NCBI GenBank assembly: GCA_900491605.1
Contig: UESW01004076.1
Coordinates: forward strand, 503,736-567,735
Origin: Calamus simplicifolius
Taxonomy: Eukaryota; Streptophyta; Magnoliopsida; Arecales; Arecaceae
Reading direction: 5' to 3'
DNA: 64,000 nt
Position 1 is the first letter of the stretch. Every line of letters starts with the position of its first letter. A model generated the notes under the pieces. The model had not been told where the DNA came from. It saw nothing but the letters and a program-made list of their open reading frames with translations, and did not search any database. Made by a program: the position numbers and the translations under genes. Shown piece by piece: positions 11,943 through 22,960 of the stretch.

Positions 11943-12640
11943 CCATCCATGTGGGCTCTTGGGTGAGCGGAAGGACTTCCTCGCTATCCTCTATGCTAGG
12001 CCTTTCTAAATATTCAATGTAAGCATCCCTTGCCATGCCGTCGACAAAGGTAGCCAGACGAGAGAGGATGTCGGCCTTAGCATTCTCGCTCCGGGAATGT
12101 AACTGATACTGAAGTAAGGTAGTGGGGATATCAAAAGCTGAACCTTGCTCAAGTACTGAGTCATAACAGGGTCGTGCGCCTTGTATTCTCCATTGATTTT
12201 CCCGGAGACGAGTTGCGAGTCTGTGAAAGCTCTGAGATGCCTTATTCCAAACTCCAAGGCTAGCCTTAATCCGGCCAACAGGGCTTCATATTCAGCTTGA
12301 TTGTTGGTGGCCTTGAATAGAAACCGCAGGGCACATTCTGTCCTCTCTCCCCCCGGCCCGACGAGAATGAGGCCGGCGCCGCTTCCTGAGAGTTCGATGC
12401 GCCATCCACATGAAGGATCCAAGTTTCTCCATCATCGTTTGGTTTGGGCTCGCACTATTCTTTGGCAACCTCTTCAGTCGCCTCCTCCACCCAAGTGCAT
12501 TCAACTAGGAAGTTAGCTAAAACTTGGGACTTTAGAGCCGGTCATGTCTGGAAGGAGAGGTCAAACTCTCCTAGCTTGATGGCCCACTTGGTGAGTCGGC
12601 CTGAGGTATCCAGACGAGCCAGGATGGCTCGAAGGGCCTG
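11943..12640 (-). pseudogene. pol: T1 second (plant/archaeal-type) RNase H (broken)
   Basis: The frame at 12422-12006 and its neighbours carry an RNase H with the blocks GSGAGLILVGPGG, FKATNNQAEYEALL and FTDSQLVSG. This is the RNase HI form related to plant and archaeal enzymes, found after the ordinary RNase H in Tat-lineage elements. In T2 the same domain is in one longer frame beginning with WILHVDGASN. Frameshifts near 12400 and 12050 break this copy. Confidence 0.82.
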
Positions 12641-13760
12641 ATCCGTGAGCACCACGATAGGATGAGCTTGAAAGTACGGGCAGAGGCACCGAGCCAAAAC
12701 TATTAGGGCAAAATGACTTTCTCTGTCTTGGAGTATCTAACTTCTGCGTCATGAAGGACCTTAGTCACATAATAGATGCATCTCTGGGTTCCGTCGATGT
12801 CGAGACGCACCAGGACTGAGCTAATAGCTTCCGAAGAAGCAGCTAAGTAGAGGAAGAGACTTTCCCCGTCTCTTGGCTTGGATAGGAGCGGCAGAGAGGA
12901 CAGGAACGCCTTCAACCCGTCGAAGGCTTTCTGGCAGTCGTCCGTCCACTCGAAGCTGTTCATCTTCCGCAGGGCCTTAAAGAAAGGCAAGCATCTCTCG
13001 GCCGATTTAGAGAGGAAACGGCTTAGAGCCGCTATCCTCCCTATTAGTCGCTGTACTTCTTCTTGCTGGATGGTGGCCTCATGTTGAGTATGGCGCTGAT
13101 CTTCTCTGGGTTCGCCTCAATCCCCCGCTGGATCACCATGAAACCCAGGAACTTGCCCACCGTGACCCCAAAAGCACATTTCTTGGGGTTCAGCCTGACT
13201 TGGAAACGACGGAGATTATTAAAAGTTTCCTCCAAATCGGAGACGTGATCGGAGGCACGGTGCTCTTTGTCAGCATGTCATCTACATAGACCTCCATATT
13301 CTGGCCTAGCTGGTCCTGGAACACTCTATTCATCAACCTTTGGTAGTTACCCCTGCATTCTTGTGGCCAAAGGCATCACTTTGTAGTAATAAATGCCTTT
13401 CTCCGTCACAAAGGATGTGTGCTCTTCATCACTGGGGTCCATCCTTATCTGATTATATCCGGAGAAGGCGTCCATGAAGCTGAGGAGTTCGTGCCCGGAG
13501 GTAGAATCCACCAGCTGATCTATCCTGGCAGGGGAAAGCTGTCTTTCAGACATGCTTTGTTGAAGTCGGTGAAGTCTATGCAAATTCTCCAGCTCCCATT
13601 TGCCTTACGTACCATGACCACATTAGCCAGCCAACTAGGGTAGTGTGCCTTCTGGATGTGGCCGGCACTGAGCAACTTGTTGACTTCCTCGTCAATAGCC
13701 TTTTGCCAATCAGGAGCGAAGCTTCTCTTCCTTTGGCAGATCGGACGGTGCCGTGGGTCA
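12641..13760 (-). pseudogene. pol: T1 reverse transcriptase and first RNase H (broken)
   Basis: Reading leftward: ANVVMVRKANGSWRICIDF, then FSGYNQIRMDPSDEEHTSF, the catalytic YVDD at 13277-13288, LNPKKCAFGV, and the connection and RNase H region FEWTDDCQKAFDGLK ending in RYSKTEK. These lie in several frames (main blocks 13520-13760, 13347-13583, 13044-13235, 12703-12990), so at least three indels are present. The order and spacing match T2 28541-29750. Confidence 0.88.
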
Positions 13761-14560
13761 ATGTTGAGCTTGTGGGTGATTACCTCCGGAGGGATGCCGG
13801 GCATATCAGACGCTGACCAAGTGAAAACGTCCGAGTTAGCCCACAAAAAGGTCAAGAGGTGCTCCCGATCCTCTGGGAGAAGGAGTTCGCCGACACGGAC
13901 GGTCTTCGTCGGGTCGTCTCCAAGAGGGAAAGTTAGGAGGTGCTCAGCTGGTTCCCCTCCCTTGCTAGAGTCTCTGGGGTCGGATGCTTCTAAAGCTAGT
14001 TCAGCTTCCAGAGGACTTGATGCCACATGATAATAGGGTAGGACCGGGCTGGTCTCACCGCGCATCTCTCCAACTCCTGCACTAGTGGGGAACTGCACCA
14101 GTAAACATCGGGTGGAGATAACTGCATCCAAAAGGTTTAGACCTAGACGTCCGAGAATGGCATTGTACGCCAAGGGGACCCTTACAACCAGGAATTTCAT
14201 GATCACTGTGCTCTGGCATGGCGGCGTTCCGGCTATCATAGGCAAAGGTATCTCGCCTTCAACCCTTATAGAGTCCCCAATAAACCCGACCAACGGGGCT
14301 GCCACAGGCTAAAGGGAGTCTAGAGATAATCCCATCCGAACAAAAGCATCGTAAGTAAGGATGTCAGCTGAGCTGCCACTATCAACTAATATCCTTTTTA
14401 CATGGTGCTTGGCGATCGTCATAGAGACGATGATGTCTTTATTGTTGACATTTTCCATAACAGCAAATTCCCTCCTAGGAATTATATTATTCGGTGCCTC
14501 CTCCCCTCTCGGCCGCTTAGATGCAGAGGCTGATCCCTAAGACACCATTCTGACCATCCG
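13761..14560 (-). pseudogene. pol: T1 protease region and linker to reverse transcriptase
   Basis: The retroviral aspartic protease motif VDSGS lies at 14372-14386, preceded by a short basic stretch and followed by ADILTYDA. The frame at 14305-13520 continues with GDSIRVEGEI and LAYNAILGR, a typical end of this protease class, and runs into the start of reverse transcriptase. A break between the active site and 14305 separates the two parts. Confidence 0.85.
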
Positions 14561-16129
14561 TTCCATGGGGGCATTGTCGACCGCGGCTTGAACAGGTGGA
14601 AGTCCCATGAGGGTCGGCAGCGGCTGCGACGCCTTCTAAACATACTTGCCGAGGTAGCCCCGCTGAATGAGCTCCTCGATGGCCCACTTCAAGCTGCAGC
14701 AGCTGTCAGTGTCATGGCCATAATCCCGGTGGAATCAGCAGTAATGGCTTTTGTCGCGGGGAGGAACTTTCTTCATGGGAGGAGGGCGCTGGAGGTAAGG
14801 CTCACCCTCGATCTCCATCAGGATGTGGGATCGAGGGGCGAGAAGGGGCGTAAGCTTGCTTTCGTCAGGGACAGGGCTCCGGCACCTGTCGTCAGGTCGG
14901 CGAGGCGGGTCAGACCGTCGGTGTCGAGGGGGTCCACTCAGCTCAGGGCGAGCGGGCTTGTGACTGGAGCTCCTTGAAGATTCTCGGTGGGTGGAGTCAG
15001 CCTCATCCGCATGGATGTACTTTTGAGCCCGGAGGAGGAGGTCAGAGTAAGAGCTCTGGGGTTTTTTGTCCAAGAGAAGGTGAAGCGGGATGGGAGGAGT
15101 CCCAGCTTCAGCGCCAATATCGCTACCGCGTCGTCGAGATGGTAGACTTCGAGGGCAGCAGCCTTGAACCGGGACATAAAGTCCCACAGCGACTCCCCCA
15201 CCTTCTGGCGTACGGAGAAGAGGTTGTCCGCTACCCTTGGGATCCGCCGGAAGGCATCGAAATGTGCCAGAAAGGCCTTCTCCAGCTCATGGAAGGAGTC
15301 GATGCTGTGAGGGGGCAGGTGCGAGTACCACGCGCGAGCGGCCTTCCATAGAGTGGTGGGAAAGGCTTTGCAGAGAAGGCATCCGAAGAGCCTTGGACTT
15401 GCATCATTGCTTTATAGCTCTCGAGATGGTCGAAAGGATCTGTCGTACCGTCGTAGGGATCTACTGGGGGAAGCGAAATCTAGAGGGAACAGGCTCCTCC
15501 AATATCCGACGGGTGTAAGGAGGATGGGTGTCAAAATCTTCCTCCGGTTGGTGATTGATTTTCCTGGCGAGTTCATCTAGTCGCCTATTGTACTCGTCCA
15601 GGCATTCCTCCGCCTGGCGGCTGATTGCCGGGGCCCTCCGGGATGGTTTGGAGGAAGAGGAAGAGGAAGAAAGAGAAGGAGAAGGATGCGGGAGTTGGGA
15701 CTTCCGATTTGGCTCCTCTTGATAATGCGGCTTGGGAGGAAGTTTGCTGGGGCCACGATCAGGGGACCGCGGCCGCTAGGGGTGGTCGCGGCGAGGCTTT
15801 CCAGGGGAAGCTGGGCGATGATCGACCTCCCGCCGACCGGCCTCTCACCGAGGAGAGCCTCTCCTCGCCGACTGCTGACTGGCGGGGGGAGCGGTCTGGT
15901 GCTGGGTGGCCACGGACTGCTGCTGCTGGAGCCCGTGGACCATAGCGGTGAGAGTTTGGACTTGCTGGGAGAGGGTCGCTAGTCGCTCCGCAATTTGAAT
16001 AGCTGCATCTGGTGGTGGGCAGGTGACGGGAGGATCGGTAGCAGGGGGATTGGCCTCCTGCTGCCTAACTGGCGGGGGAAGCCCCGCTGGACAGCTAACG
16101 GAAGCGTCCTAAGCTCGTGTCACCACCAT
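14561..16129 (-). pseudogene. gag: T1 gag (broken)
   Basis: The start is ATG at 16127-16129, by equivalence with T2 at 31953, giving MVVTRA; codon 7 is TAG here (16109-16111) where T2 has CAA. The Gag core is split among frames between 15650 and 14735. The nucleocapsid motif HxDYGHDTDSC with a preceding Cys is present, but its second codon after that Cys is TGA (14735-14737) where T2 has CGA. Gag would form the particle. At least two stops plus several shifts kill this copy. Confidence 0.85.
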
Positions 16130-16221
16130 GGCTTCAAGGAGAAAAGAGGGGGGAGTAGTGTTCTGTGAGATGTAGCACAAGGAGGCTCTGAGATACCTGC
16201 TGCATCCTGCACTGCGTTTCC

Positions 16222-16240
16222 CCCTTCCTGGCGCGCCAAT
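16222..16240 (-). other. T1 primer-binding site
   Basis: Read on the minus strand it is TTGGCGCGCCAGGAAGGGG, one base from the LTR end. T3 has nearly the same site at 52538 on the plus strand and T2 has it at 32037. I do not assign the priming tRNA with confidence. Confidence 0.8.
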
Positions 16241-16241
16241 C

Positions 16242-17914
16242 TGATGACGCCCGTTCACTGGTCCTGAACGCTGGGATAAGAAAGTGGATTGATCAAAGGA
16301 TCTTTGCTCCACCAAGTTTCCTGCAAAAAGCCCCAAGACCGAAGGGATTCTACGGTGGGACCCTCCGACGCTCAAGTTAGCGATCGAGGTCACAGCTGAG
16401 GAGGAGCTCGAATGAGCTCTTTTCAGACAAAAAGAGGGGGGTTCCCGAGGAGGAGGGATTCCTCTCTGGGTGTTAAGATAGCGATTTCTTGGGGTTCTCG
16501 CTCATACCTGATTATTGGGTGGATTCACCTCTTTATAGGGGTTGACACTTGCATGATCACGTGAGATTCCGTGAAAAGGGAATGTCCGCGGAGTTTTTGG
16601 GAGTTGTGTAAACCTGGGCTGGTTGGTGGGTCCTATCCCATCGAAGAGGGAGAAAACGGCGGTTGGTGGGCTAAGTCCCATCAGCTAGTGGGGCTATTGG
16701 GTAGTTAGGTCCAGTCCCATCAGCAGCGTGGCCAGTGGGTAGTTGGATCTGGCATTGTCAGGTGGCGTAGGTCAGAGAGGTGGCATCCTGAGCCACCAGA
16801 GCCGTGCTGGGGCAGATTTGGAGGAAACTGGGAAGTCTCGACTCTCCCGAGGGAGCCGAGGCCGAGCTGGGTCAACCAGGGATGGTCAGGGCCAACCTCG
16901 CCGACTAAGAAGTACCGGGACGGGGCCGACTAGGAATGGTCGGGGCTGGCTCGGCGGACTGGAGATGCCGGGGGCCGAGAGGGACTGATCAGGAATGGTC
17001 GAGGCCGACTCGACAGGCTTGGAGATGTCAGGGCCGAGAGGGGCCGACCAGGAATGGTCGGGGCTGACTTGGTAGGCTTGGAGCTGTCGAGACCGAGAGA
17101 AGCCGACCAGGAATGGTCGGGGCTGACTCGGCGGGCTTGGAGACGCCGGGGCCGAGAGGGGCCGACCAGGAATGGTCGGGGCCGACTCGGTAGGCTTGGA
17201 GACGCCGGGGCCGAGAGGGACCGATCAGGAATGGTCGGGGCCGACTTGGCAGGCTTGGAGATGCCGGGGCCGAGAGGGGCCGACCAGGAATGGTCGGGGC
17301 CGACTCGGGATGCTCGGAGCTGCCGGGGCCACGAGAGGCCGACCAGGAATGGTCGGAGCTGACTCGGTGGGCTTGGAGACGCTAGGGCTGAGAGGGACCG
17401 ACCAGGAATGGTCTGGGCCGACTCGGGAGGCTTGGAGCTGCCAGGGCCGAGAGAGGCCGACCAGGAATGGTCGGGGCTGGCTCGGCGGGCTTGGAGACGC
17501 CGGAGCCAAGAGGGGCCGACCAGGGATGGTCGGGGCCGACCCGGGAGGCTTGGAGCTGCCGAGGCCGAGAGAGACCGACCAAGAATGGTCGGGGCCGACT
17601 CGGCAGGCTTGGAGACGCCGGGGCCGAGAGGGGCCGATCAGGAATGGTCGGGGCTGACTCGGGAGGCTTGAAGCTGCCAGGGCTGAGAGAGGCCGATCAG
17701 GAATGGTCGGGGCCGACTCAACGGGCTTGGAGACGCCGGGGTCAAGAGGGGCCGACCAGGAATGGTCGGGGCCGACTCGACGGGCTTGGAGACGCCGAGG
17801 CCGAGAGGGGCCGACCAGGAATGGACGGGGCCGACTCGGCAAGCTTGGAGCTGTTGGGCGCATTAATATTTTAGTTTTGCCGAAATTGCCTCTGTAGCTA
17901 CACTAGCCACATCA
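16242..17914 (-). repeat. T1 5' LTR (1673 bp)
   Basis: Written on the plus strand it runs from TGATGACGCC to GCCACATCA, the same ends as both T2 LTRs. It is longer than they are (1176 and 1242 bp), mainly because it has more units of the 60-bp repeat at 16870-17850. The next five bases, ATACT, would be the target duplication. Confidence 0.9.
16870..17850. repeat. LTR minisatellite, about 16-17 units of 60 bp
   Basis: The core GACCAGGAATGGTCGGGGCC recurs every 58-60 bases. Because 60 is a multiple of three, it opens long frames on both strands (for example 17225-17863 minus, 17467-17874 plus), rich in Gly, Arg, Pro and Trp. These are not genes. Confidence 0.95.
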
Positions 17915-18703
17915 ATACTCTTAATTACTCTCAATCGGCTTCTCTATGACTAAAAAAGTCTTACTCAGTGCATATCCTTAGGTGAATCAAGGATGACCCA
18001 TGTTGCATTTGACAATGGTTTTGAGTGATAGGTTCGGTCCGACAGTGAGAGTGACAAAGATGGTGCTGCAATACTAATGACCTCTCAAGCCCCATCATCC
18101 TTTTCTTCTTCTTTTTGTCAATGGATTTAGGTAAGAATATTGCCAATGTGTCTGGTGGACCTATTCATTCCCAACCTAATTTCATATTTGAAAACTCATA
18201 GGTTGAGTCAAATTTCAAAATTAGACACAATGTAAATTTTAAGTTGATCTAAATCTTATATTTTTAAATCAATCCAATCTGGTATGTTTCATGCATCATT
18301 CAAATTTAATTTGGATCATAAAAAAGGACTTGATCTGAATCAACTCAATTTGACACAATCATAGATCTGAATTATATAAATTTAAATTCTTTTATTCTAA
18401 TTATCTTTATTAATTCATAAAATCAAGTATCGTTTAAATTAATTCTATCTTATTTTTATTTGAAAAGCTACATTGCTTCTCACCTTTTTTTACTTAATTA
18501 TATATAAATATTAATATTCTATTATTTATTTTGATCAATTGTTATTTGCATTATATTCAAGTATATTAATATTACTTTAAAAATCATGATATGTAAATAA
18601 AGAATAATAATTACTTGAATAGAATTATAAGTTTTGAACAAGGTGCCTCTTTTTAGTATTATTTATTTTTAATGACTCTATATTTAATTACTATTTTAGC
18701 TAT
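17915..18703. other. AT-rich DNA between T1 and T2
   Basis: About 790 bases, AT-rich, with no convincing frame, splice pattern or terminal repeats. It appears to be the old host DNA between the two insertions; I see nothing else in it. Confidence 0.6.
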
Positions 18704-18708
18704 AAAAT

Positions 18709-19884
18709 TGATGACGCCCAATCACCTATCTTGAACGTCGGGAGGAGAGAGCTACTTAATCCTCGAACCCATGCCTAATCGGATGGCCTGCAAAAAAGTC
18801 CCAAGATCGGAGCGATGCTCCGGTGGGGACCCTTCGACGCTCAAGTCAGCAACCGAGGTCACAGCTGTGGACGAGCTCAGGTGAGCTCTTCTTTGGGTGA
18901 AAAGAGTCCTCATAAAGGGGGAATCCCTCTCTGGGTATCAGGGTAAAGAGTATATGAGATTGCGTACCTGGTTCTTGAGTGGACCTACCCTTTTATAGGT
19001 GGTTGACACATGCACAACCACGTAGAGTTCTGTGAGAAAGGAGTGTCCACGGGGTTCGTGGGGGTTGCATGAATCTGGGCCGGTTGGTGGGTTCTATCCC
19101 ATCGGAGAGGAAAAAAACGGCGGTTGGTGAGCTACGTCCCATCAGTCAGTGGGGCTAATAGGTAGTTAGGTCTGGTCCCATCGGAAGCGTGGCCAGTGGG
19201 TAGTTGGGTCTGGTGGTGTCAGACGGCATAGGCCAAAAAGATGGCGGCTGAACTACCAGGACCATCCTGGGGCCGACTTAGGAAAGTCAGGACCGCCTTG
19301 ACTCTCCTGAGGGCGCCGAGGCCGTGCGGGGCCAACCAGGGATGGTCAGGACTGACTCGGCCGACCTGGAGATGCCGGAGCGGGGCCGACCAGGGATGGT
19401 CAGGGCCAGCTCAGTCGGCTTGGAGATGCCGAGGCCGAGCAGGGCTGACTAGGGATGGTCGGGGCCGACTTGGCCGACTTGGAGATGCTGGGGCTGAGCG
19501 GGGCCGACCAGGGATGGTCAGGGCTGACTCGGCCGACATGGAGATGCCGAGGCCGAGCGAGGCCGACCAGGGATGGTCGGGACCGACTCGGCCGACTTGA
19601 AGATGCCGGGGTCGAGCGGGGCCGACCAGGGAAGGTCGGGGCTGACTCGACCAACTTGGAGGTGCCGGGCCAAAGAGGGGCCGACTTGGAAAAGTCGAGG
19701 CCGACTCGGCCGACTTGGAGGTGCCGGGGCCGAGCGGGGCTAGCTTGGGAAAGTCGGGGCTGACTCAGCCAACTTGGAGGTGCCGGGGCCGAGCGGGGCC
19801 GACTTGGCTAACTGGGAGGTGCCGAGGCCGTCTTAAGCTTTTGATTTTTCCATGATTGCCTTCATGGCTACATCAGCCACATCA
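18709..19884 (-). repeat. T2 3' LTR (1176 bp)
   Basis: Written on the plus strand: TGATGACGCC to CCACATCA. It matches 32057-33298 from end to end, with fewer minisatellite units. The 60-bp repeat (about 8-9 units) lies at 19310-19830. Confidence 0.95.
19310..19830. repeat. LTR minisatellite in T2 3' LTR, 8-9 units
   Basis: Units of about 58-62 bp with the core GACCAGGGATGGTCGGGGCC, changing toward GACTTGGGAAAGTCGGGGCC in the last units. Same family as the T1 LTR repeat, with fewer copies. Confidence 0.9.
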
Positions 19885-19885
19885 T

Positions 19886-19905
19886 ATGCCCCCCCGCCCC
19901 TGAGC
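19886..19905 (-). other. T2 polypurine tract
   Basis: Just inside the 3' LTR. On the minus strand it is a G-rich purine run containing GGGGCGGGGGGGC, the expected priming site for plus-strand DNA synthesis and a confirmation of minus orientation. Confidence 0.85.
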
Positions 19906-20298
19906 ACGAAGGGCCACGTCCCTGCTGTCCTTCGGGTGAAAGGGGCACGAAAATTCAAAAAATGATTGCCCCCTAGTGCGCTTTAAATAACTGATGAGCT
20001 GGCATATTCCCTCGAGGCAGTGTCGCTTCAGAAATCTTCTATAATCATGCGGTAAGTGGGGGCTGACGTTGGCGTCGGACGCCTCGAGGAGGAAGCCCAT
20101 CGGGGGATGGGAAAAAGGTAAGGGTTATCATTGTTTCTCCATTTTCTATGCCCTGCGATTGGTCGGGGATCATGCTCCTCGGGACGAATCGAGGTGGCAT
20201 GTCTCGAGTGCAGTCGAGATTTTTGGCTAACAGCCTGCGACGCAAACAGAAGAGCACCACGTGGTGGGGCCCCGATTATCGCTATTCGAAAATGGGGC

Positions 20299-20305
20299 TA
20301 TAAAA
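20299..20305 (+). promoter_or_regulatory. TATA-like box of the T2 antisense gene
   Basis: TATAAAA preceded by GGGGC and followed by GCGCC, 142 bases before the ATG at 20447 and on the same strand as the antisense gene. With a start of transcription about 30 bases downstream, the 5' leader would be near 115 nt. It lies outside the LTR, so it would be separate from the LTR promoter that drives gag-pol. This is inference from position and motif. Confidence 0.55.
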
Positions 20306-21305
20306 GCGCCCCAAGGGCTCGGGGAAAGATTTTACGCTGCTAATGCTTTCTTTCAGCTTTCTCTTCTCTGAGTTCCTCTGCAACCTGAGTCCTTCTTCCT
20401 TCGAGTTCCTTTCGATTCCCATGTTAGTTTCATCCTTTGTCTCATCATGAACCGTCGTGCTGTTAGGGAGGGTAAGAGGCTTGTAGTAGAGTCTTACCAT
20501 TCCGATAGCGAAGACCAAACCTCCTTATCCCATCAGGCGCCTTGGCCAGTGGACGAAATTACCATCCGCGATCGACCATTAGCGAACGAACCTCCGTCTA
20601 CCTCAACCTCCCCCCTTAGGGCGGTTCCTATGTCCTCCTGCCGCCCGGCTCCACCCTCGGCGGTGAGCCTTGATCCAACAGGTCTGACGGGAGTGGCTTC
20701 AACAATGACCCCTGAGGATGTAGAGGCCATCAGGGCTAGGTACCAAATTTCCAATTTCATCCACATGTCCGCGCTGGGGCCCGAAGATAGAGTGACTTCC
20801 GTCCACCCCGGTCGGGTTGCTCTATACGAGGAATTTTTTCGGTGCGGGCTGCGCCTTCCTTTCCATCCCTTTTTCTTGAACCTTTTAGATAGGTATAGAT
20901 TAGTGCCGATGCAGTTAACTCCGAACTCAATTCGGATCATCTGCACTTTTGTTATTCTTTGCTACTTCTAGGAGGCCCGGCCAGGGCTGTCACTGTTGCA
21001 GGCTTTCTATAAGCTTCGCCGCCAAGGTGAGGGGGTCTGTTGGGCAATCAGCGCTAGGCCGGGTAGAGCCTTCGACCTAGGTCTCCCGTCTAAGATTAGG
21101 GGATGGAAGCTCCGATTTCTTTTTGCACATGTCGAGGGGGTGAGGACTGATTGGAGGGAGCCGGACACCAGCTCCAATGATAATGCCACCATGGGAGAGA
21201 AAGACAGGGAACTCTTTACCCAGTTGTCCTTCTGCCAAATACATGGCTACAAGGAACTCCTGTCCGAGGAGAACCTATTTAAGGCCAAGTTGGCCCCAGC
21301 GGTCG

Positions 21306-21387
21306 GTGAGCACGACATCTAATTCCTTCTGTCTCGACCAGAAGCTTACTGTATGTTGTTGCTAACATTCATCATTTTTGGGCGCAG
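21306..21387 (+). other. Predicted 82-bp intron in T2 antisense gene
   Basis: Donor GTCG|GTGAGC and acceptor GGGCGCAG|CG. The intron contains a stop (TAA at 21319-21321) in the upstream frame. Removing it joins the upstream frame to the frame starting AMKLFVGAFEA without a shift. The size is normal for a short plant intron. Confidence 0.65.
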
Positions 21388-22057
21388 CGATGAAGCTTTT
21401 CGTCGGCGCGTTCGAAGCCGCCCTGAAGCAAAAGAGGCCAGCGGCTGGAGAGTCGGCCAGACCGGTGAAAAGGGCTCAAAGGAGAGAGCAGGCCAAACCA
21501 GCTCGGGCTACCAAAGCCCCCAAAGCTCCAACGCATGCGGAGGAGCCGGCCGTGGAAATGCCGGCTGGAGAAGTGGTCCCAAGGCTAGCCGGGACCGAGG
21601 TAGAGGAAGGAGAGATCTCGATCACAACTAAAGCAGCTGTGGTAGTCGTATATCTTGAAGAGGAAGCACCTGCCGCCGCTGATGCACCCGAGGCGGGGCA
21701 GGTTACAGTTGTTGTTAGCCCTCCGGCTGCCGCAGAGCCGGAGACGGAGAGTGCTCCCCAACTACTAGAGAGGGGGAGTTAGTCGCCAGGGGGTCCAAGG
21801 TTGGGACGGAGGCGACCAAGAAGTAGAGGGATGGGCCGGGGAGCTCATCCCAACGATCAGCATGCCGCCCGACTCGCCCTTAAGCTGAAGGTCCGCAGGA
21901 GGGGCCGGCACGGCTGGCGCCCAGGCTCAATTCGATAGCGGACACCGGGCAAGCCGCCCATCTTTTGTCAAGGATTCGGACTGCCAAGTTTGATGAAGAA
22001 ATGCGGGGGTAGAGCCACTCCGCTATTTTGGACATGGTGATGGTCTTCATCATCCGG

Positions 22058-22141
22058 GTAACCTTCTGAGTTTTCTTCATCTCTGAATATGCTTTGTGAT
22101 GTCTTAAATTTTCTTGTGATTAACACACTCTCCTGCTGCAG
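22058..22141 (+). other. Predicted 84-bp intron in T2 antisense gene
   Basis: Donor CATCCGG|GTAACC, a T-rich interior, acceptor TCCTGCTGCAG|ATG. Both sides are phase 0 and give ...VFIIR|MANGAIAL. The upstream exon is degenerate, so this boundary is less secure than the first intron. Confidence 0.55.
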
Positions 22142-22960
22142 ATGGCCAATGGCGCGATCGCCCTTTGCGAAGCGCTGTCTCATTCCTCGGACACGCTCAT
22201 GAAGGCCATAGCGCGGGCCAAGAAATATAAGAAGGAGAGCACGGCGCAGTCCCAGAGCCTTGCTCGACTTTATCAGGAGGCCAAGGCCCGGGAGGAGAAC
22301 CTAGGTGGCCGAATGAGGGAGGCGGAATGTCGGGCCGAAGCTGAAAGTGGTCGAGCATCCGCGGCCGAGGCCAAATTGGAGCTGGTCTTGAGCAGACTGA
22401 AGGCCGCCGCAGAACGGAATGAGGGGCTGGTTCGCCAGCTCCAGAACGCCGAGAGGGAGGCCGAGGCGGCACGGGAAGAGGCACTCACTGCCGCTCAGAG
22501 AGCCGTCGCCGCAGAAAGGGTGGTGGCCGAAGCGAGCTAGGAGAAGGCCGTGGCGGTGGCCTGTGCTAACGAAGCTAGTACCCATGCCGAGGAGGTCGAG
22601 AGCCGAGCCTGGGAGGCCGAGGCGTGAGCCAAGGAGGCTAAGGCACGAGCCAAGGAGGCTGAGGCTAGGGCACAGCGGGCTGAGACACAAGCCCAGGAGG
22701 CCGATGCCAGGGCGCAGCAGGTTGAGGCCGGGGTAGGACAGGCCATAACCAGCTACAAGTCCTCGCTGGAATTCGAGAAGGAGGTCCTCGAGGCCAGCCT
22801 CGATGCCTATGTTAAGGGCTTTGACATGTGCAAAACTATGGTGTCCGCGGCTCTTAAAATCAACATCGCCGAGCTCAAGGGGATCCGCCCCGGGGAATCT
22901 GACGAGGGACCAGCAGAGGAGGAGGACGACGAGGGAGAGCCGGGCCCCAGCGAGCCCTGA

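Larger units (their letters stand above)
8695..17914 (-). mobile_element. Tat-type Ty3/gypsy element T1 (3' part outside window or lost)
   Basis: Minus-strand element matching T2 along its length. From right to left: 5' LTR 16242-17914, primer-binding site, gag, protease, reverse transcriptase and RNase H, a second plant-type RNase H, integrase, a 141-bp tandem repeat, a spacer, and a stub of the antisense gene at 8701-8765 where copia C1 is inserted. Pol order with integrase last is Ty3/gypsy; the extra RNase H after the normal one and an antisense gene next to the 3' LTR point to the Tat lineage. Compared with T2, about 2.6 kb of the antisense gene is missing near 8766. The LTR ends CCACATCA at 17914. 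Confidence 0.9.
20447..22960 (+). pseudogene. Antisense gene of T2: plant gypsy-associated coiled-coil protein, two introns, degraded
   Basis: Runs opposite to gag-pol. Exon 1 is 20447-21305 and contains the family block HPGRVALYEEFFRCGLRLPF, then PNSIRI, typical of what I recall as the putative gypsy-type transposon family (Pfam Transposase_28). A TAG at 20969-20971 interrupts it. A GT-AG intron at 21306-21387 (82 bp) joins codons in frame (VG...AMKLFV). A second at 22058-22141 (84 bp) ends CTGCTGCAG and joins at phase 0 to 22142. The last exon is an Ala/Glu/Arg-rich coiled coil with TAG at 22538 and TGA at 22625, and ends at 22958-22960 after an acidic tail. The stretch 21780-22010 has further stops. 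The function of this family is unknown. Only the splice frame and the TATA-like box show it was once a separate transcription unit. Confidence 0.75.

Noticed and set aside
16109..16393. 94-codon minus frame beginning in T1's LTR
   Set aside because: It crosses the LTR, primer site and gag leader in a frame different from gag; not conserved as an open frame in T2.
17225..17863. 212-codon minus-strand frame, and several overlapping plus-strand frames, in T1's LTR
   Set aside because: They are translations of a 60-bp tandem repeat whose length is a multiple of three; frames stay open on both strands at once.
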